A stretch of DNA of 64,000 bases, taken from positions 1 through 64,000 of the forward strand of contig NZ_JAJVKV010000021.1 of the NCBI RefSeq assembly GCF_024198175.1. Reading direction: 5' to 3'. This document shows, one piece after another, positions 34,556 through 43,361 of this stretch. The stretch comes from Pyxidicoccus xibeiensis. GTDB lineage: Bacteria; Myxococcota; Myxococcia; Myxococcales; Myxococcaceae. Both the position numbers and the translations under genes were made by a program. Position 1 is the first letter of the stretch, and each line of letters opens with the position of its first letter. The notes under the pieces are model-generated. The model worked only from the letters and a program-made list of their open reading frames with translations, ran no database searches and was not told the DNA's origin.

Positions 34556-34612
34556 CCCGCCGCTATAGGCTTCCGGCGAAAGCGCTACAGACACGCCCAA
34601 ACCGCGGACGGT
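34534..34612 (-). ncRNA. fragment of the 3' tRNA-like part of a tmRNA or tRNA gene
   Basis: On the minus strand the segment ends GGGTTCGATTCCCGCC plus GCCTCCA, a complete T arm and 3' acceptor strand. The sequence ahead of it (GCTTTCGCCGGAAGCC) is a hairpin. The closest pattern I know is the 3' end of ssrA, a frequent island target. No matching 5' acceptor strand is found upstream and a GNAT gene occupies the place, so the gene is not intact here. Confidence 0.45.
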
Positions 34613-34644
34613 CCCTTGTGAGACGCGCGCCCGCGCCGGCGAGC

Positions 34645-35466
34645 CTACGACAGCCGATAGCACCTCGAACGGAACAGCGTCTCGAAGCCGAGGTGCTCGA
34701 GGATGGGCGCAGAGGTGGCCTCGCGGGCCTGCGTCACCGCGTAGCCGATGCCGCGCTCCCGCAGGAACTCCAGTCGCGCCGTGACCAGCGCCCGGTACGC
34801 CCCCTGCCCGCGTGCCGTCTCCAGCACCTGCGCTCCCAGCAGGTAGGCGTACCCGTCGCGGAGGACGAGCCCGGCTGTGCCGACAACCTCTGCCCCGAGT
34901 CGCGCCACGAACAGATGGACCCTGCGCGGATGGGCGCGCAGCGCGGACAGGTAGACCCCATGCTGGACCTCGGCGTCGCTCGCCGGAAGGGACCAGCCCT
35001 GCTGCTCCACCGCCACGTAGGCGCCCAGGTCAGGCTCGGTGACCTCGTCGACCGTGACACGCCGCGGAGCCGTGTACACCCCACGGGTGTCACAGCCCAT
35101 CCCGCGCACGTCCCAGTTCGAGAAACCGCGCCTCGTGAGCCGCTCCCCGAAGTCCGCGGGCCGGGTCCAGAAGCCCACGCACCACTTCGTCGGGTGCCCC
35201 GTCTCCCGCTAGACCGCGATGGCCTCGTCGATGACCTGCTCCGCCTCCGTGGCGTCCACCTGGGAGAGGACGACCTCGTTGAGCATGCTGCCCGGCGCGG
35301 ATGGGGTGACCACCTGATACCAGCCCGGTCGCGCGATGATGCGCGTGTCCGTACGCAGCAGGTCGTCTCCCATGGGCGCGCGCAGACACGCTTCGCGCTT
35401 CTCTTCCAGAGACCAGGTCGTCGCCAACACGTCGCGCACGTGACACCTCCGCTCGACGCACTGCAT
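34645..35466 (-). pseudogene. GNAT acetyltransferase gene interrupted by an in-frame stop
   Basis: Two pieces lie in the same frame: 35209-35466 (85 codons from MQCVERRCHVRD) and 34645-35208, which continues RETGHPTKWCVGFWTRP. A TAG at 35209-35211 separates them. The second piece carries the GNAT core (VVGTAGLVLRDGYAYLLG, then RGQGAYRALVTARLEFL and APILEHLGFE), so the fold is complete only if the stop is read through or reverted. A shorter product from ATG 35178 would keep the acetyl-CoA site. It flanks the right end of the element. Confidence 0.75.
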
Positions 35467-35493
35467 TCAAGCAATGCCATACCATGCGTAAAA

Positions 35494-35520
35494 TTGACTA
35501 CCCTGCCAGATGTTAAAAAT
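35494..35520 (+). promoter_or_regulatory. AT-rich candidate promoter for the mini-lipoprotein pair
   Basis: TTGACT at 35494-35499 and an A-rich TTAAAAAT at 35513-35520, in a strikingly AT-rich window for this chromosome. The spacing is short (13-15 bp), so the -10 assignment is uncertain. Confidence 0.3.
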
Positions 35521-35589
35521 CCGAAAAATCCCATGATAAAAGGGATTCGTGCCGCGCCTGCCGCCGGCACTTCCCCTGGAGTCTCCGCC

Positions 35590-35874
35590 TTGAAGCTGAA
35601 GACCTTGATGATGAGCCTGGCGTTCGGTGCCGTCCTTTCCGCCTGCGGTGGCCCATTGCCCGAGGAGGGCGCGGACAGCTCGGTGGACGTGCTCGGCGAT
35701 ACGCAGCAGGGCGTATGTGAGGGTTGGGAGGCTGGCGGGCGCCGGTGTACCTGGAAGTGCAGCTCCGACGGCCGGTGGATCTACGCCACCGGTAGCGTCT
35801 CCTATGGCGGGTGCCGGGCGTACGCCGACGACTTCTGCAAGGGCAGTGCGGTCTCTGTCTGCTGGAGCCGCTAG
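35590..35874 (+). CDS. small cysteine-rich lipoprotein, copy 1
   Basis: 94 residues from TTG 35590, chosen because GGAG lies 8 bases upstream and because the sequence from there (KLKTLMMSLAFGAVLSACGG) aligns with the ATG start of the next gene. Lipobox LSAC. The mature peptide has six cysteines in the pattern CEGW, CTWKC, GGC, FC, VCW, which suggests three disulfides. An upstream ATG at 35533 in frame is possible. The function is unknown; a secreted or surface peptide fits. Confidence 0.7.
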   Translation: MKLKTLMMSLAFGAVLSACGGPLPEEGADSSVDVLGDTQQGVCEGWEAGGRRCTWKCSSDGRWIYATGSVSYGGCRAYADDFCKGSAVSVCWSR

Positions 35875-35952
35875 CGCTTTCCGGGCGGAGCAGCCTTGAG
35901 ACACCCGCCCTGCACACCTCGAGCTCAACCACACCCCGAGAAAGGCTTTCCC

Positions 35953-36243
35953 ATGAAGCTGAAGACCCTGATGATGAGCATGGCGTTCGGCGCCCTCCTC
36001 TCCGCCTGCGGCGGCGCGCTCCCGGAGGAGACCGAGAGCACGGAGCCGGAGCTCGGCACGACGGACCAGGCCCTCTGTGAGGGCTGGGACAGCGGCGCCC
36101 GTTACTGCACGTGGCGGTGCACCGCCTCGCAGACCACCCACTACTTCGCTGGCTACGGCGACGTTGCCTATGGCAACTGCCGCGAGCATGCCGACAGGGC
36201 CTGCGGCCGGACCGCGTACAGCGTCTGCTGGAGCAAGCTCTAG
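35953..36243 (+). CDS. small cysteine-rich lipoprotein, copy 2
   Basis: 96 residues, a tandem paralogue of the gene 79 bp upstream: signal peptide KLKTLMMSMAFGALLSAC, acidic linker (EETESTEPELGTTDQAL), then the same six-cysteine frame (CEGWDSG, CTWRC, NC, AC, VCWSKL). The signal region is almost invariant between the copies while the mature part varies, as for secreted peptides under diversifying pressure. Likely one transcript with copy 1, ended by the hairpin at 36257. Confidence 0.75.
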   Translation: MKLKTLMMSMAFGALLSACGGALPEETESTEPELGTTDQALCEGWDSGARYCTWRCTASQTTHYFAGYGDVAYGNCREHADRACGRTAYSVCWSKL

Positions 36244-36256
36244 TCACACCCCGGGC

Positions 36257-36292
36257 GGCCCGGTCCCAGCGCTGTCGGACCGGGCCTTCCCG
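36257..36292 (+). terminator. strong hairpin terminator
   Basis: Perfect 10-bp stem GGCCCGGTCC / GGACCGGGCC with a 10-nt loop, 14 bp after the second mini-lipoprotein stop, followed by TTCCC. Confidence 0.65.
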
Positions 36293-36393
36293 CGGTCAGC
36301 GCGGTGGGTGCTGAGTCACGGGCACTCGGCCTCCTCTCGTAGGTAGATGGGTGTATGAAGCGCATTCCCCGTCGTACACCTGAGGAGTCTCCG

Positions 36394-37413
36394 ATGCGTC
36401 GTCTCGGTTCAGCCCTGCTTTCCGCGAGCCTGTGGGTCGGCTGTGGTCCCCTCGAGTCCGAGCCGGCCTCCACGCCACTCGAGCGCCAGGACTCGCCGCT
36501 CACCACCTCGGACGTGGACGTTGCCCCCGAGTGCCAGGGCATCATCACCTTCGTGAACGCGGCGTCATTCCAGACGCTGGACGCGTATCTTCCCAGCGAC
36601 GTCGCCAGCAACCTCGTGGCCCGTCGCTCGACGGCGCCCTTCGTGACGCTGGCGGAGGTCTCCGCCGTCAATGACGTGGGCCCGGTTCGCCTGACGCAGC
36701 TCGAAGGTGGTGCGCGTGCCCTGGGCTACATCACCAGCTCCTGCGTCGGCATCCTGGACGAGCTCGCCCTCTCCACGGATGACGCCGCGGCGATGGTCTC
36801 CCTGGTGAACACCGCGAGCGCCAATGCCCTGTACGCCATCCTGCCCTACGCGTGGAATGGCGCCACGAACCTCATCAACCTGCGCCCGTTCACCTCGATC
36901 CAGGGCATCTCCAACGTGTCCGGCATCGGCGCGGTGAGTCTGCGCAACCTCCGCAATGCCGCCACGCAGGGGTACTCGCTGGAGGTCCTCGTCGCCGCGG
37001 TGAATGCCGTGCCCGAGAGCCTGTGGACCGTGAAGATGGACCTGTCCTTCGACGTGGAGGACGTGATGGCCGGGGAGCATGGGAGTGAGCGAAACACCTC
37101 GGGTGTCTGCTTTGGCATCGACCCGAGCACCTTCCCGAGCGGGAGCTGGACGAACCGTCCGGCGCTGGCCACGGCCACCGAGGTCCGCGACTACGTCTCG
37201 AGCGCCGTCTCGACCGCGAGCCGCAACAACCAGATTCCCAGCCAGGTCGTCACGGATGGACAGGCGGACCTCGACGCGCGCATCGCCGGCCGCACCTTCA
37301 AGGGCTGCCATCTCAGCTACAGCACGGGCCCGTGGAGCGGCATCCAGGTCCACTTCTTCGTGGACACGGCGTCGGACTTCCGCATCCTGACGGTCCAGCA
37401 CTGGGTCGAGTGA
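36394..37413 (+). CDS. lipoprotein with helix-hairpin-helix-like repeats
   Basis: 339 residues from ATG 36394, supported by GAGGAG six bases upstream; the ATG at 36355 is weaker. Lipobox SASLWVGC. Two repeats of the type FVNAASFQTLDAYLP...VARRSTAPFVTLAEVSAVNDVG and LVNTASANALYAILP...LINLRPFTSIQGISNVSGIG look like ComEA-type HhH units (the second half of each is xxGIGxxxxxxL). The C-terminal about 130 residues have no known match. Surface location is implied by the signal peptide; a DNA-binding role is suggested by the HhH units but unproven. Confidence 0.7.
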   Translation: MRRLGSALLSASLWVGCGPLESEPASTPLERQDSPLTTSDVDVAPECQGIITFVNAASFQTLDAYLPSDVASNLVARRSTAPFVTLAEVSAVNDVGPVRLTQLEGGARALGYITSSCVGILDELALSTDDAAAMVSLVNTASANALYAILPYAWNGATNLINLRPFTSIQGISNVSGIGAVSLRNLRNAATQGYSLEVLVAAVNAVPESLWTVKMDLSFDVEDVMAGEHGSERNTSGVCFGIDPSTFPSGSWTNRPALATATEVRDYVSSAVSTASRNNQIPSQVVTDGQADLDARIAGRTFKGCHLSYSTGPWSGIQVHFFVDTASDFRILTVQHWVE

Positions 37414-37457
37414 GTCGTCGAGGGGCAGCGCCCCCCCGGTAGACGGTGGGGACGACT

Positions 37458-37483
37458 GGCTGGCTCCAGCGAAGGGGCCAGCC
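37458..37483. terminator. bidirectional terminator candidate between convergent genes
   Basis: A 10-bp stem with one G-T pair (GGCTGGCTCC / GGGGCCAGCC) and a 6-nt loop between the convergent ends at 37413 and 37495. Confidence 0.45.
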
Positions 37484-37494
37484 CCCTCCCCTCA

Positions 37495-38220
37495 TCAAAG
37501 CCCCCATTGCCTCAATACTCCCAGGCGGATGAGCACCAACCCGGTGACGAAGAGGATTGCACCGGCGACAATCAGCTTGCGGCGCGGGGCAAAGACAGCC
37601 TGAGGATGTTGTACGACAAAGCAGGACTCCAGGGCGCCATCCGTCTCCCTGAGCCACACGGCCTTCGCATAGACATGGGCTCGACCGACCGCGTGGACGA
37701 TGGTGCCCGGCGCGATGACCCGCTCGCGTGCTTCCGCGCTCCAGCCTTCCATGTCTGGATGAAGAGACACGCCCAGCTGCCGGCACACCGCTTCCAGCTC
37801 GGGAGTCGGTGCACCGCTCGCCCGCAGCTTCGCGACCTCCGGCTGAGCGCCGAGCAGCAGGTGGGTCGAGGGGGTCTCCAGCATCGCCGTTCTGCCTGAG
37901 CCATCGGCGATGGCGAGCCCTCCTTCGCTGAAACGAACGTGGTGATAGCTCTTGTTGCTATAGGAACTCCTGTTGTTGGTCTCGACCACATCGACCCGCC
38001 AGAGGGCCGCGGCATGGGCGCCGGGGAGAGGCCCCACCTGACCCGAGGACACCGCCTGCCCCGTGACTCGGATGAGCTGCTCGTTGGAGGCGGCCGCGAT
38101 GGGTGTCAGAGGTGCCTCCGCCCACCACCGCTCGCGGCGTCTCCAGACGCCGGCCCCATACACGCAAAGGCCGCAGCCCAGCACGGCGATGGCTCCGACG
38201 ATCATCAGGAAGAGCGGCAT
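37495..38220 (-). CDS. GIDE-domain (MULAN-like) membrane protein
   Basis: 241 residues. A helix at each end (about 3-25 and 213-235) brackets a soluble part with the GIDE pattern: LIRVTGQAVSSGQVGPLPGAH, LWRVDVVET, FSEGGLAIADGSGRTAML, and APGTIVHAVGRAH. The domain is known from the mitochondrial ubiquitin ligase MULAN; bacterial members lack the RING finger, and none is seen here. The usual bacterial role is not established. No operon partner. Confidence 0.75.
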   Translation of the reverse strand: MPLFLMIVGAIAVLGCGLCVYGAGVWRRRERWWAEAPLTPIAAASNEQLIRVTGQAVSSGQVGPLPGAHAAALWRVDVVETNNRSSYSNKSYHHVRFSEGGLAIADGSGRTAMLETPSTHLLLGAQPEVAKLRASGAPTPELEAVCRQLGVSLHPDMEGWSAEARERVIAPGTIVHAVGRAHVYAKAVWLRETDGALESCFVVQHPQAVFAPRRKLIVAGAILFVTGLVLIRLGVLRQWGL

Positions 38221-38323
38221 TCGAGGAGGCCTCTACGGGTCGCGAGCCAGGTGGGATTGAATCCTGCCACTTCCGGCCCGGAGGGGTCACCGGGCATGGG
38301 CCTGGGGCGGGTGTCGCGGCGCC

Positions 38324-39952
38324 TCAGGGCTCGTCGAGGATGAGCAGCCCGCGAGTGGAGTCCACGACGTAGACGAAGCCGTCCCCGGGGAGGCGGATGC
38401 CGTAGGCGCCCCCGAAGATGCCTTCCGAGCGGCCGGGGTCCGACTCACGGAAGGTGTTGAAGTGCCCCACCTCGCGCGGCTTCGTGGGGTTGGACACGTC
38501 CAGCACGCGCAGGCCCTCGTGGTACCAGGCGATGTAGAGGCGGTCTGCGCGCAGAATCATGTTGTGGATGGAGGTGACGGGGCGCTTGCGATACTCGCCA
38601 ATCTTCACGATGCGGGCCGGGTCCGTCACGTCCAGCACGCGCAGGTGGGAGGCGGCGAACTCACCGCCCTCGAAGGCAATGGTGCGGCCGGCGAAGGTCC
38701 CCACCGCGTTGTGGTGCGAATAGCCGCCGTGCACGTAGCGGCCCAGGTGCAGCACTGCGTCGAGGTTGGAGACGTCCACGACGGAGAGCCCGGCGTACGA
38801 GTTGTTGATGTAGAGGCGCCCCTGGTAGGCGAAGTGGTCATGGACGCCTCCCCCGAGGAAGTCCAGGCTGATGGTCTGCCGCAGCACGGGTTCCAGCGGA
38901 TTCGTGACGTCGTAGATACGTGAGAGGCCCCCGTTGTCCGCGGCATACAGCCGGTCTCCATCGACGAGCACGGTGTGCACGCCGTACTGGCTCGAGGGCA
39001 GGCTGCGCAGGAAGGCGGGCTCGGCGGGCCGGGAGATGTCGAAGACGATGGTGCCCGAGACATCACTGGCGACGTACAGGGCGTCGCCGAGGGCCCAGAC
39101 GCCGTTCCAATAGGAGTCACCGGGGATGCTGATGGACGTCTTGAAGACGGGGCGGCTCCGGTCGCTCACGTCGAAGACGGTGAGGCCTCCGGGCTTGCCC
39201 GGCCTGTCGAGCGAGACGACGTAGGCATGTTCTTTGGTGACATAGATGTCCACGGGCACGCCCAGCGCCACCAGGGACTCCGAGCGCAGCACCAGGCCGC
39301 CGGAGGCCTCGGCTTCGCCGTCGGGCCAGGTCATGCGGTGGGCCTCGAAGGTGCCGGCGCGGGAGTACCTTCCACCGATGCAGCGGATGAAGCAGCCGGA
39401 GATGACGCCGGGCGAGGGAGTCTTGCAGCCGGCGTAGGCGAAGTTGATGGTGGGCGCGCTCGGCGGGAGGGTGGCGATGAAGAAGCTGCCGCCGTCGGTC
39501 AGCCGGGTGGCGATGGGCCGGCCGGCCAGGGTGTCGGTGCCGCCGTCGGAGTGGAGCATGAAGCCGACGGAGGAGAAGCCCACGGCGGTACCACCGTCCT
39601 CCGCGACTGTCTCCGAGCGCATGGCGGCCTGGTAGATGCCATGAGGCTCGAGGCCGGCGAGCGCGTCCGCATCACATGACGAAAGGTCGAAGTGGGACGG
39701 GGTCAGGTCATGACAGCTCGGCGTCGTCCCCGGAGCGAGGGTGCAGGGCGCGAAGGGGCCCCGGTCAATCCAGTCCCCGCGCTCCTCGAGCACGGTGTAG
39801 CCGCCGTCCCACGGCTCGGGCCCCGCGTCCTCCACAGGGGGCGTGCCGGCGTCCGCGACCGGGTCCGGGGTGTCATCGCAGCCAGCGAGGGTCACGAGCG
39901 CCAGCGCACAGGCGGACAGCCACACGCGCGGCAAGAGCGAAGGGGACGTCAT
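38324..39952 (-). CDS. LVIVD-repeat lipoprotein
   Basis: 542 residues from ATG 39952 (GGAGGAG upstream; the longer frame from 40036 lacks a site). Lipobox LVTLAGC. An acidic DAG linker is followed by a Cys-containing region (about 70-200) and then at least five repeats of the form LTVFDVSDRSRPVF, TIVFDISRPAEPAF, SRIYDVTNPLEP, LSVVDVSNLDAV, LRVLDVTDPARI, LRVLDVSNPTKP. These are beta-propeller blades of the LVIVD type. Probably a surface-exposed binding protein; ligand unknown. Confidence 0.85.
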   Translation of the reverse strand: MTSPSLLPRVWLSACALALVTLAGCDDTPDPVADAGTPPVEDAGPEPWDGGYTVLEERGDWIDRGPFAPCTLAPGTTPSCHDLTPSHFDLSSCDADALAGLEPHGIYQAAMRSETVAEDGGTAVGFSSVGFMLHSDGGTDTLAGRPIATRLTDGGSFFIATLPPSAPTINFAYAGCKTPSPGVISGCFIRCIGGRYSRAGTFEAHRMTWPDGEAEASGGLVLRSESLVALGVPVDIYVTKEHAYVVSLDRPGKPGGLTVFDVSDRSRPVFKTSISIPGDSYWNGVWALGDALYVASDVSGTIVFDISRPAEPAFLRSLPSSQYGVHTVLVDGDRLYAADNGGLSRIYDVTNPLEPVLRQTISLDFLGGGVHDHFAYQGRLYINNSYAGLSVVDVSNLDAVLHLGRYVHGGYSHHNAVGTFAGRTIAFEGGEFAASHLRVLDVTDPARIVKIGEYRKRPVTSIHNMILRADRLYIAWYHEGLRVLDVSNPTKPREVGHFNTFRESDPGRSEGIFGGAYGIRLPGDGFVYVVDSTRGLLILDEP

Positions 39953-40209
39953 GGTGCACTCCTCCAGTGTCCCGGGGAGTGAAACACCGGGACGGCACGC
40001 GGCCCCGGAATGGTTGCCGCGTGACGCACAACCCACCGCGTGGCGGCGCGCGCGGGCGGACGCCTGCCTCCGGGCGCTGGAATTGCAGTGGACAGGTGCC
40101 CGCCAGGACGACGGACGAGCCGGGCCTGCGTGCGAAGCTCCGCGCCGGCGCCCGAGCAGAGGTGTGCCCCCTGCTCAAGCGCACCGTCAGGCGCTGGTGA
40201 GCGCGCGCC

Positions 40210-42492
40210 TCACCAGATCTGGACCGGCGTGGGAGAGAACCCCGACCTGCCGTTTCCGAACTGTCCGTAGACGTTGTCGCCCCAGGCGTAGACGGTGCCA
40301 TTCGTCCTCAGCGCCAGCGAGTAGTAGTGGCCCGCGGACAGGGCCACCGCGCCGGTCAGGCCCACCACCTTGACCGCAGCCGCCCGGTTGCTCTTCGTCC
40401 GGTCCCCCAGCTGGCCCGAGGCGTTGAGGCCCCATGCCGAGACGGTGCCATCCGAGATGAGGGCCAGCGAGTGGGCATGGCCCGCCGCAAGGGCCGTCGC
40501 CCCCGTGACGCCGGGCACCTGGACGGGCAGCAGCCGCCGGGTCACCGTCCCGTCTCCCAGCTGGCCGTAGGTATTGAGGCCCCAGGCCCAGACGGTGCCG
40601 CCCGTCTTCACCGCCAGCGAGTGGTCGCCCCCCACCGCCAGGGCCACGATGCCGGTGAGGTTCGCCAGCCGGAGCGGCGCCAGCCGCTGGGTGGTCGTCC
40701 CATTGCCCAGCTGGCCCTGCGAGTTGCGGCCCCAGGCCCAGACGCTGCCGTCCGTCCTCAGCGCCAGCACATGGCTCGCGCCAGGGGCCGTCGCCACGGC
40801 CTTCATGCTGGTGAGGCTGGACACCTGGGTGGGTGTCATCCGGGAAAGCCCCGTTCCGTCCCCGAGCTGCCCCTGGTTGTTGCGCCCCCACGCCCAGACG
40901 GTGCCGTCCGTCTTCAGCGCCAGCGAGAAGCCGTCGCCCGCGGCCACGGCGCTCACGCCGGTGAGCCCCGCCACCTGCTTGGGAACCCGGCTCGCGGTGG
41001 TGCTCCCATCGCCCAGCTGGCCCCCGCTGTTGTCACCCCAGGCCCAGACGCTGCCGCCCGTCGTCACCGCCAGCGAGTGATTGCGCCCCGCCGACACGGA
41101 CGTGACGCCGGTGAGCCCGGGAACCTGCGTGGGCGTCGTCCGTCGCGTGACGGTTCCATCTCCCAGCTGACCGGCGCTGTTGTTGCCCGAACCCCAGACG
41201 GTGCCGTCTGTCTTCAACACCAGCGAGTGATACATGCCTGCTGCCGGCCGCTGGGCGCCGGTGAACTGGGAGGCGACGGGCACCACATACTCAGCGGTGC
41301 CGAGGTTCCCGTACTGGAAGTCGTCGTGACGGCCCCAGCCCCAGGCGGTGCCGTCCTGCTTCAGCGCCAGCGAGTGATAACGGCCCACGCCCAGGACCGT
41401 CACGCCGGTGAGGCCCGGCACCTGCGTGGGCGTCAGCCTGATGCCGCCGGTCCCATCTCCCATCAACCCATACGAGTTGTCGCCCCAGGCCCAGACGGTG
41501 CCATCCGTCTTCAGCGCGACCGAATAGTGTTCGCCCGAGTCAATGAACGCGACGCCGGTGAGGCCGGGAATCTGGGTGGGCACCAGTCGCGGGGTCATCG
41601 CCGCATCCCCGAGCCCGAGCACGCCGAACCAGTTGTCACCCCAGGCCCAGGCGGTGCCATCCGACCTGATGGCCAGGACGTGGGAGTGAGCTGCCTTCAA
41701 GACCACCACGCTGGTGAGGCCCGGCACCTGCGCGGGCGTCAGGCGGCTCGTCGTCGTCCCATTCCCCAGTTGCCCGCGCGTGTTGTCGCCCCAGGCCCAG
41801 ACGGTGCCGTCCGACTTCAGCGCCACCGAGAAGGCATGGCCTCCCGACACGGACGTCACCTGGGAGAGGCCCGGCACCTGCGTGGGCGTCAGCCGCTGGG
41901 TGGTCGTCCCATCCCCCAGCTGCCCCCCGCTGTTGTCACCCCAGGCCCAGACGGTGCCGTCCGACTTCAGCGCCAGCGAGTGACTGAAGCTTCCCGCCAG
42001 GGCCGCCACGCCCGTGAGCCCCGGCACCTGCATGGGCGACAGCCGCCCGGTGGTCGTCCCGTCGCCCAGCTGCCCATAGGTGTTGTAGCCCCACACCCAG
42101 GCCGTGCCATCCGCTCGCCGCGCCAGCGAGTAGCCGTTGCCCACCGCCACCGCCGTCACTCCGGTGAGGCCCGGCACCTGCGCGGGCGTGCCCCGATGGG
42201 CGGTCGTCCCATCCCCGAGCTCTCCACCGTAGTTGAGGCCCCAGGACCACACCGTGCCGTCCGGCTTCAACACCAGGTTGTGGGACTCCAACGCGAGCGT
42301 GTCCTGCGCCGCCAGTCGCCAGTCCTGCGTCCGGGCACCCTCCGGCCGTGCCGTCTCCACCTCCAGCGGAGTGCCATGCTCCTCCGTGCCCGGGAGCAGC
42401 TCCCCGCCCCCACAGCTGAACCCCGCCACCACCACGCACACCAGCCAGACGGCTCGGACGACAGAGGACACGGCGTGATTCCCTGTGCTCAT
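40210..42492 (-). CDS. RCC1-repeat lipoprotein
   Basis: 760 residues from ATG 42492, preceded by AGGAGG; the frame from 42561 is too long. Lipobox VVAGFSC. About 13 RCC1 blades follow, each like SDGTVWAWGDNSGGQLGDGT plus VPGLTGVxxVAxG, enough for two seven-bladed propellers with one partial. Near-identical neighbouring blades indicate recent internal duplication. In myxobacteria such proteins are common secreted lipoproteins of unknown partner. Stand-alone gene. Confidence 0.9.
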   Translation of the reverse strand: MSTGNHAVSSVVRAVWLVCVVVAGFSCGGGELLPGTEEHGTPLEVETARPEGARTQDWRLAAQDTLALESHNLVLKPDGTVWSWGLNYGGELGDGTTAHRGTPAQVPGLTGVTAVAVGNGYSLARRADGTAWVWGYNTYGQLGDGTTTGRLSPMQVPGLTGVAALAGSFSHSLALKSDGTVWAWGDNSGGQLGDGTTTQRLTPTQVPGLSQVTSVSGGHAFSVALKSDGTVWAWGDNTRGQLGNGTTTSRLTPAQVPGLTSVVVLKAAHSHVLAIRSDGTAWAWGDNWFGVLGLGDAAMTPRLVPTQIPGLTGVAFIDSGEHYSVALKTDGTVWAWGDNSYGLMGDGTGGIRLTPTQVPGLTGVTVLGVGRYHSLALKQDGTAWGWGRHDDFQYGNLGTAEYVVPVASQFTGAQRPAAGMYHSLVLKTDGTVWGSGNNSAGQLGDGTVTRRTTPTQVPGLTGVTSVSAGRNHSLAVTTGGSVWAWGDNSGGQLGDGSTTASRVPKQVAGLTGVSAVAAGDGFSLALKTDGTVWAWGRNNQGQLGDGTGLSRMTPTQVSSLTSMKAVATAPGASHVLALRTDGSVWAWGRNSQGQLGNGTTTQRLAPLRLANLTGIVALAVGGDHSLAVKTGGTVWAWGLNTYGQLGDGTVTRRLLPVQVPGVTGATALAAGHAHSLALISDGTVSAWGLNASGQLGDRTKSNRAAAVKVVGLTGAVALSAGHYYSLALRTNGTVYAWGDNVYGQFGNGRSGFSPTPVQIW

Positions 42493-42649
42493 GGACTTCC
42501 TCCTGGAGGTACGGCGGGTATTCCCGTACCCCAGTTGCACTTCCAGGAGGAAGGGGCTCACGGGTATTTCTGTGTAAACGGGCTGTGAGAGGCCATGCCT
42601 ATGGAGAGGGTTGGAGGTCCCCTTCCCCTCCTGCTACGTTGGCCGGCCT

Positions 42650-43359
42650 ATGCGACCGAGCCTACCCATCCGGTCTTGCCTGCTCCTTGTCCTCATGGCC
42701 TCGTCGGGCGCGCAGGCCCGCGACACGTACGACACGCCGTTGGTGCGGCCCATCATGCTGTCCGAGCACCCTTCTAGCGGCCCCCACTCCGTCTACGTGA
42801 AGGGGAAGATCGTCACGACCCTGCGATTCGAGCAGCCGGTAGACGGCAGCAGGACGAAGATGACGGGTTGGGAGGGGCGGCTCGAGGCGCTGGCGGTGGT
42901 CCGCAACAAGGTCATCCTCGAGCCCCTTCGGGACCTGCACCAGGACGATGGCATTCCCCTGGTGGTGACGCTGGTTGATGGGACCGAGATTCCGTTCCTC
43001 GTGAAGCCGCCGTGGAGAAGGGAGGAAGGAAAATGGCCGCCGATTCTCGACCAGCAGATCGACGTATTCAAAGACCAGGAGAGTTACGCGTCCATGTATG
43101 CGGCACTGAAGGACGCGCAAAAGAAGAACGACGCGCTCACTGAAGAGAATGAGCGCTACCGCGAGGAAGAGAATTCAATCGACCACGCCTGACCCGTGCC
43201 GCGATTGTTCCTGGGCAGGCAGGAACCATCGCGGTCGTAGCGGACATGAGCGCGTTCGAGCATGAGGGACAGCTCGTGGATCTCGCCCTCCAGATCTTCC
43301 GGTCTGACGGGAACCTACAGGTCATGGTCAGAATGGATCGCACTCTGATTCGGCAGTAG
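42650..43359 (+). pseudogene. broken DUF2381 gene (N- and C-terminal parts in different frames)
   Basis: From ATG 42650 the frame gives a signal peptide (LLLVLMASSGAQA) and the DUF2381 N-terminal region ending in a helical ASMYAALKDAQKKNDALTEE stretch, then stops at 43192, far short of the family length of about 290-310. In another frame, 43210-43359 encodes GTIAVVADMSAFEHEGQLVD and LALQIFRSDGNLQVMVRMD before TAG 43357, which looks like the DUF2381 C-terminus. About 80-100 central residues are missing, so the gene suffered an internal deletion with a frameshift. Confidence 0.65.
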
Positions 43360-43361
43360 AA

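Noticed and set aside
34534-34612. Complete tRNA or tmRNA gene
   Set aside because: T arm and 3' acceptor strand are present but no matching 5' acceptor strand or D arm is found upstream; only a 3' fragment is supported.
34618-35874. 418-codon plus-strand frame that ends with the first mini-lipoprotein
   Set aside because: The first 320 codons are antisense to the GNAT gene; the real gene starts at TTG 35590 as judged from its paralogue and the GGAG site.
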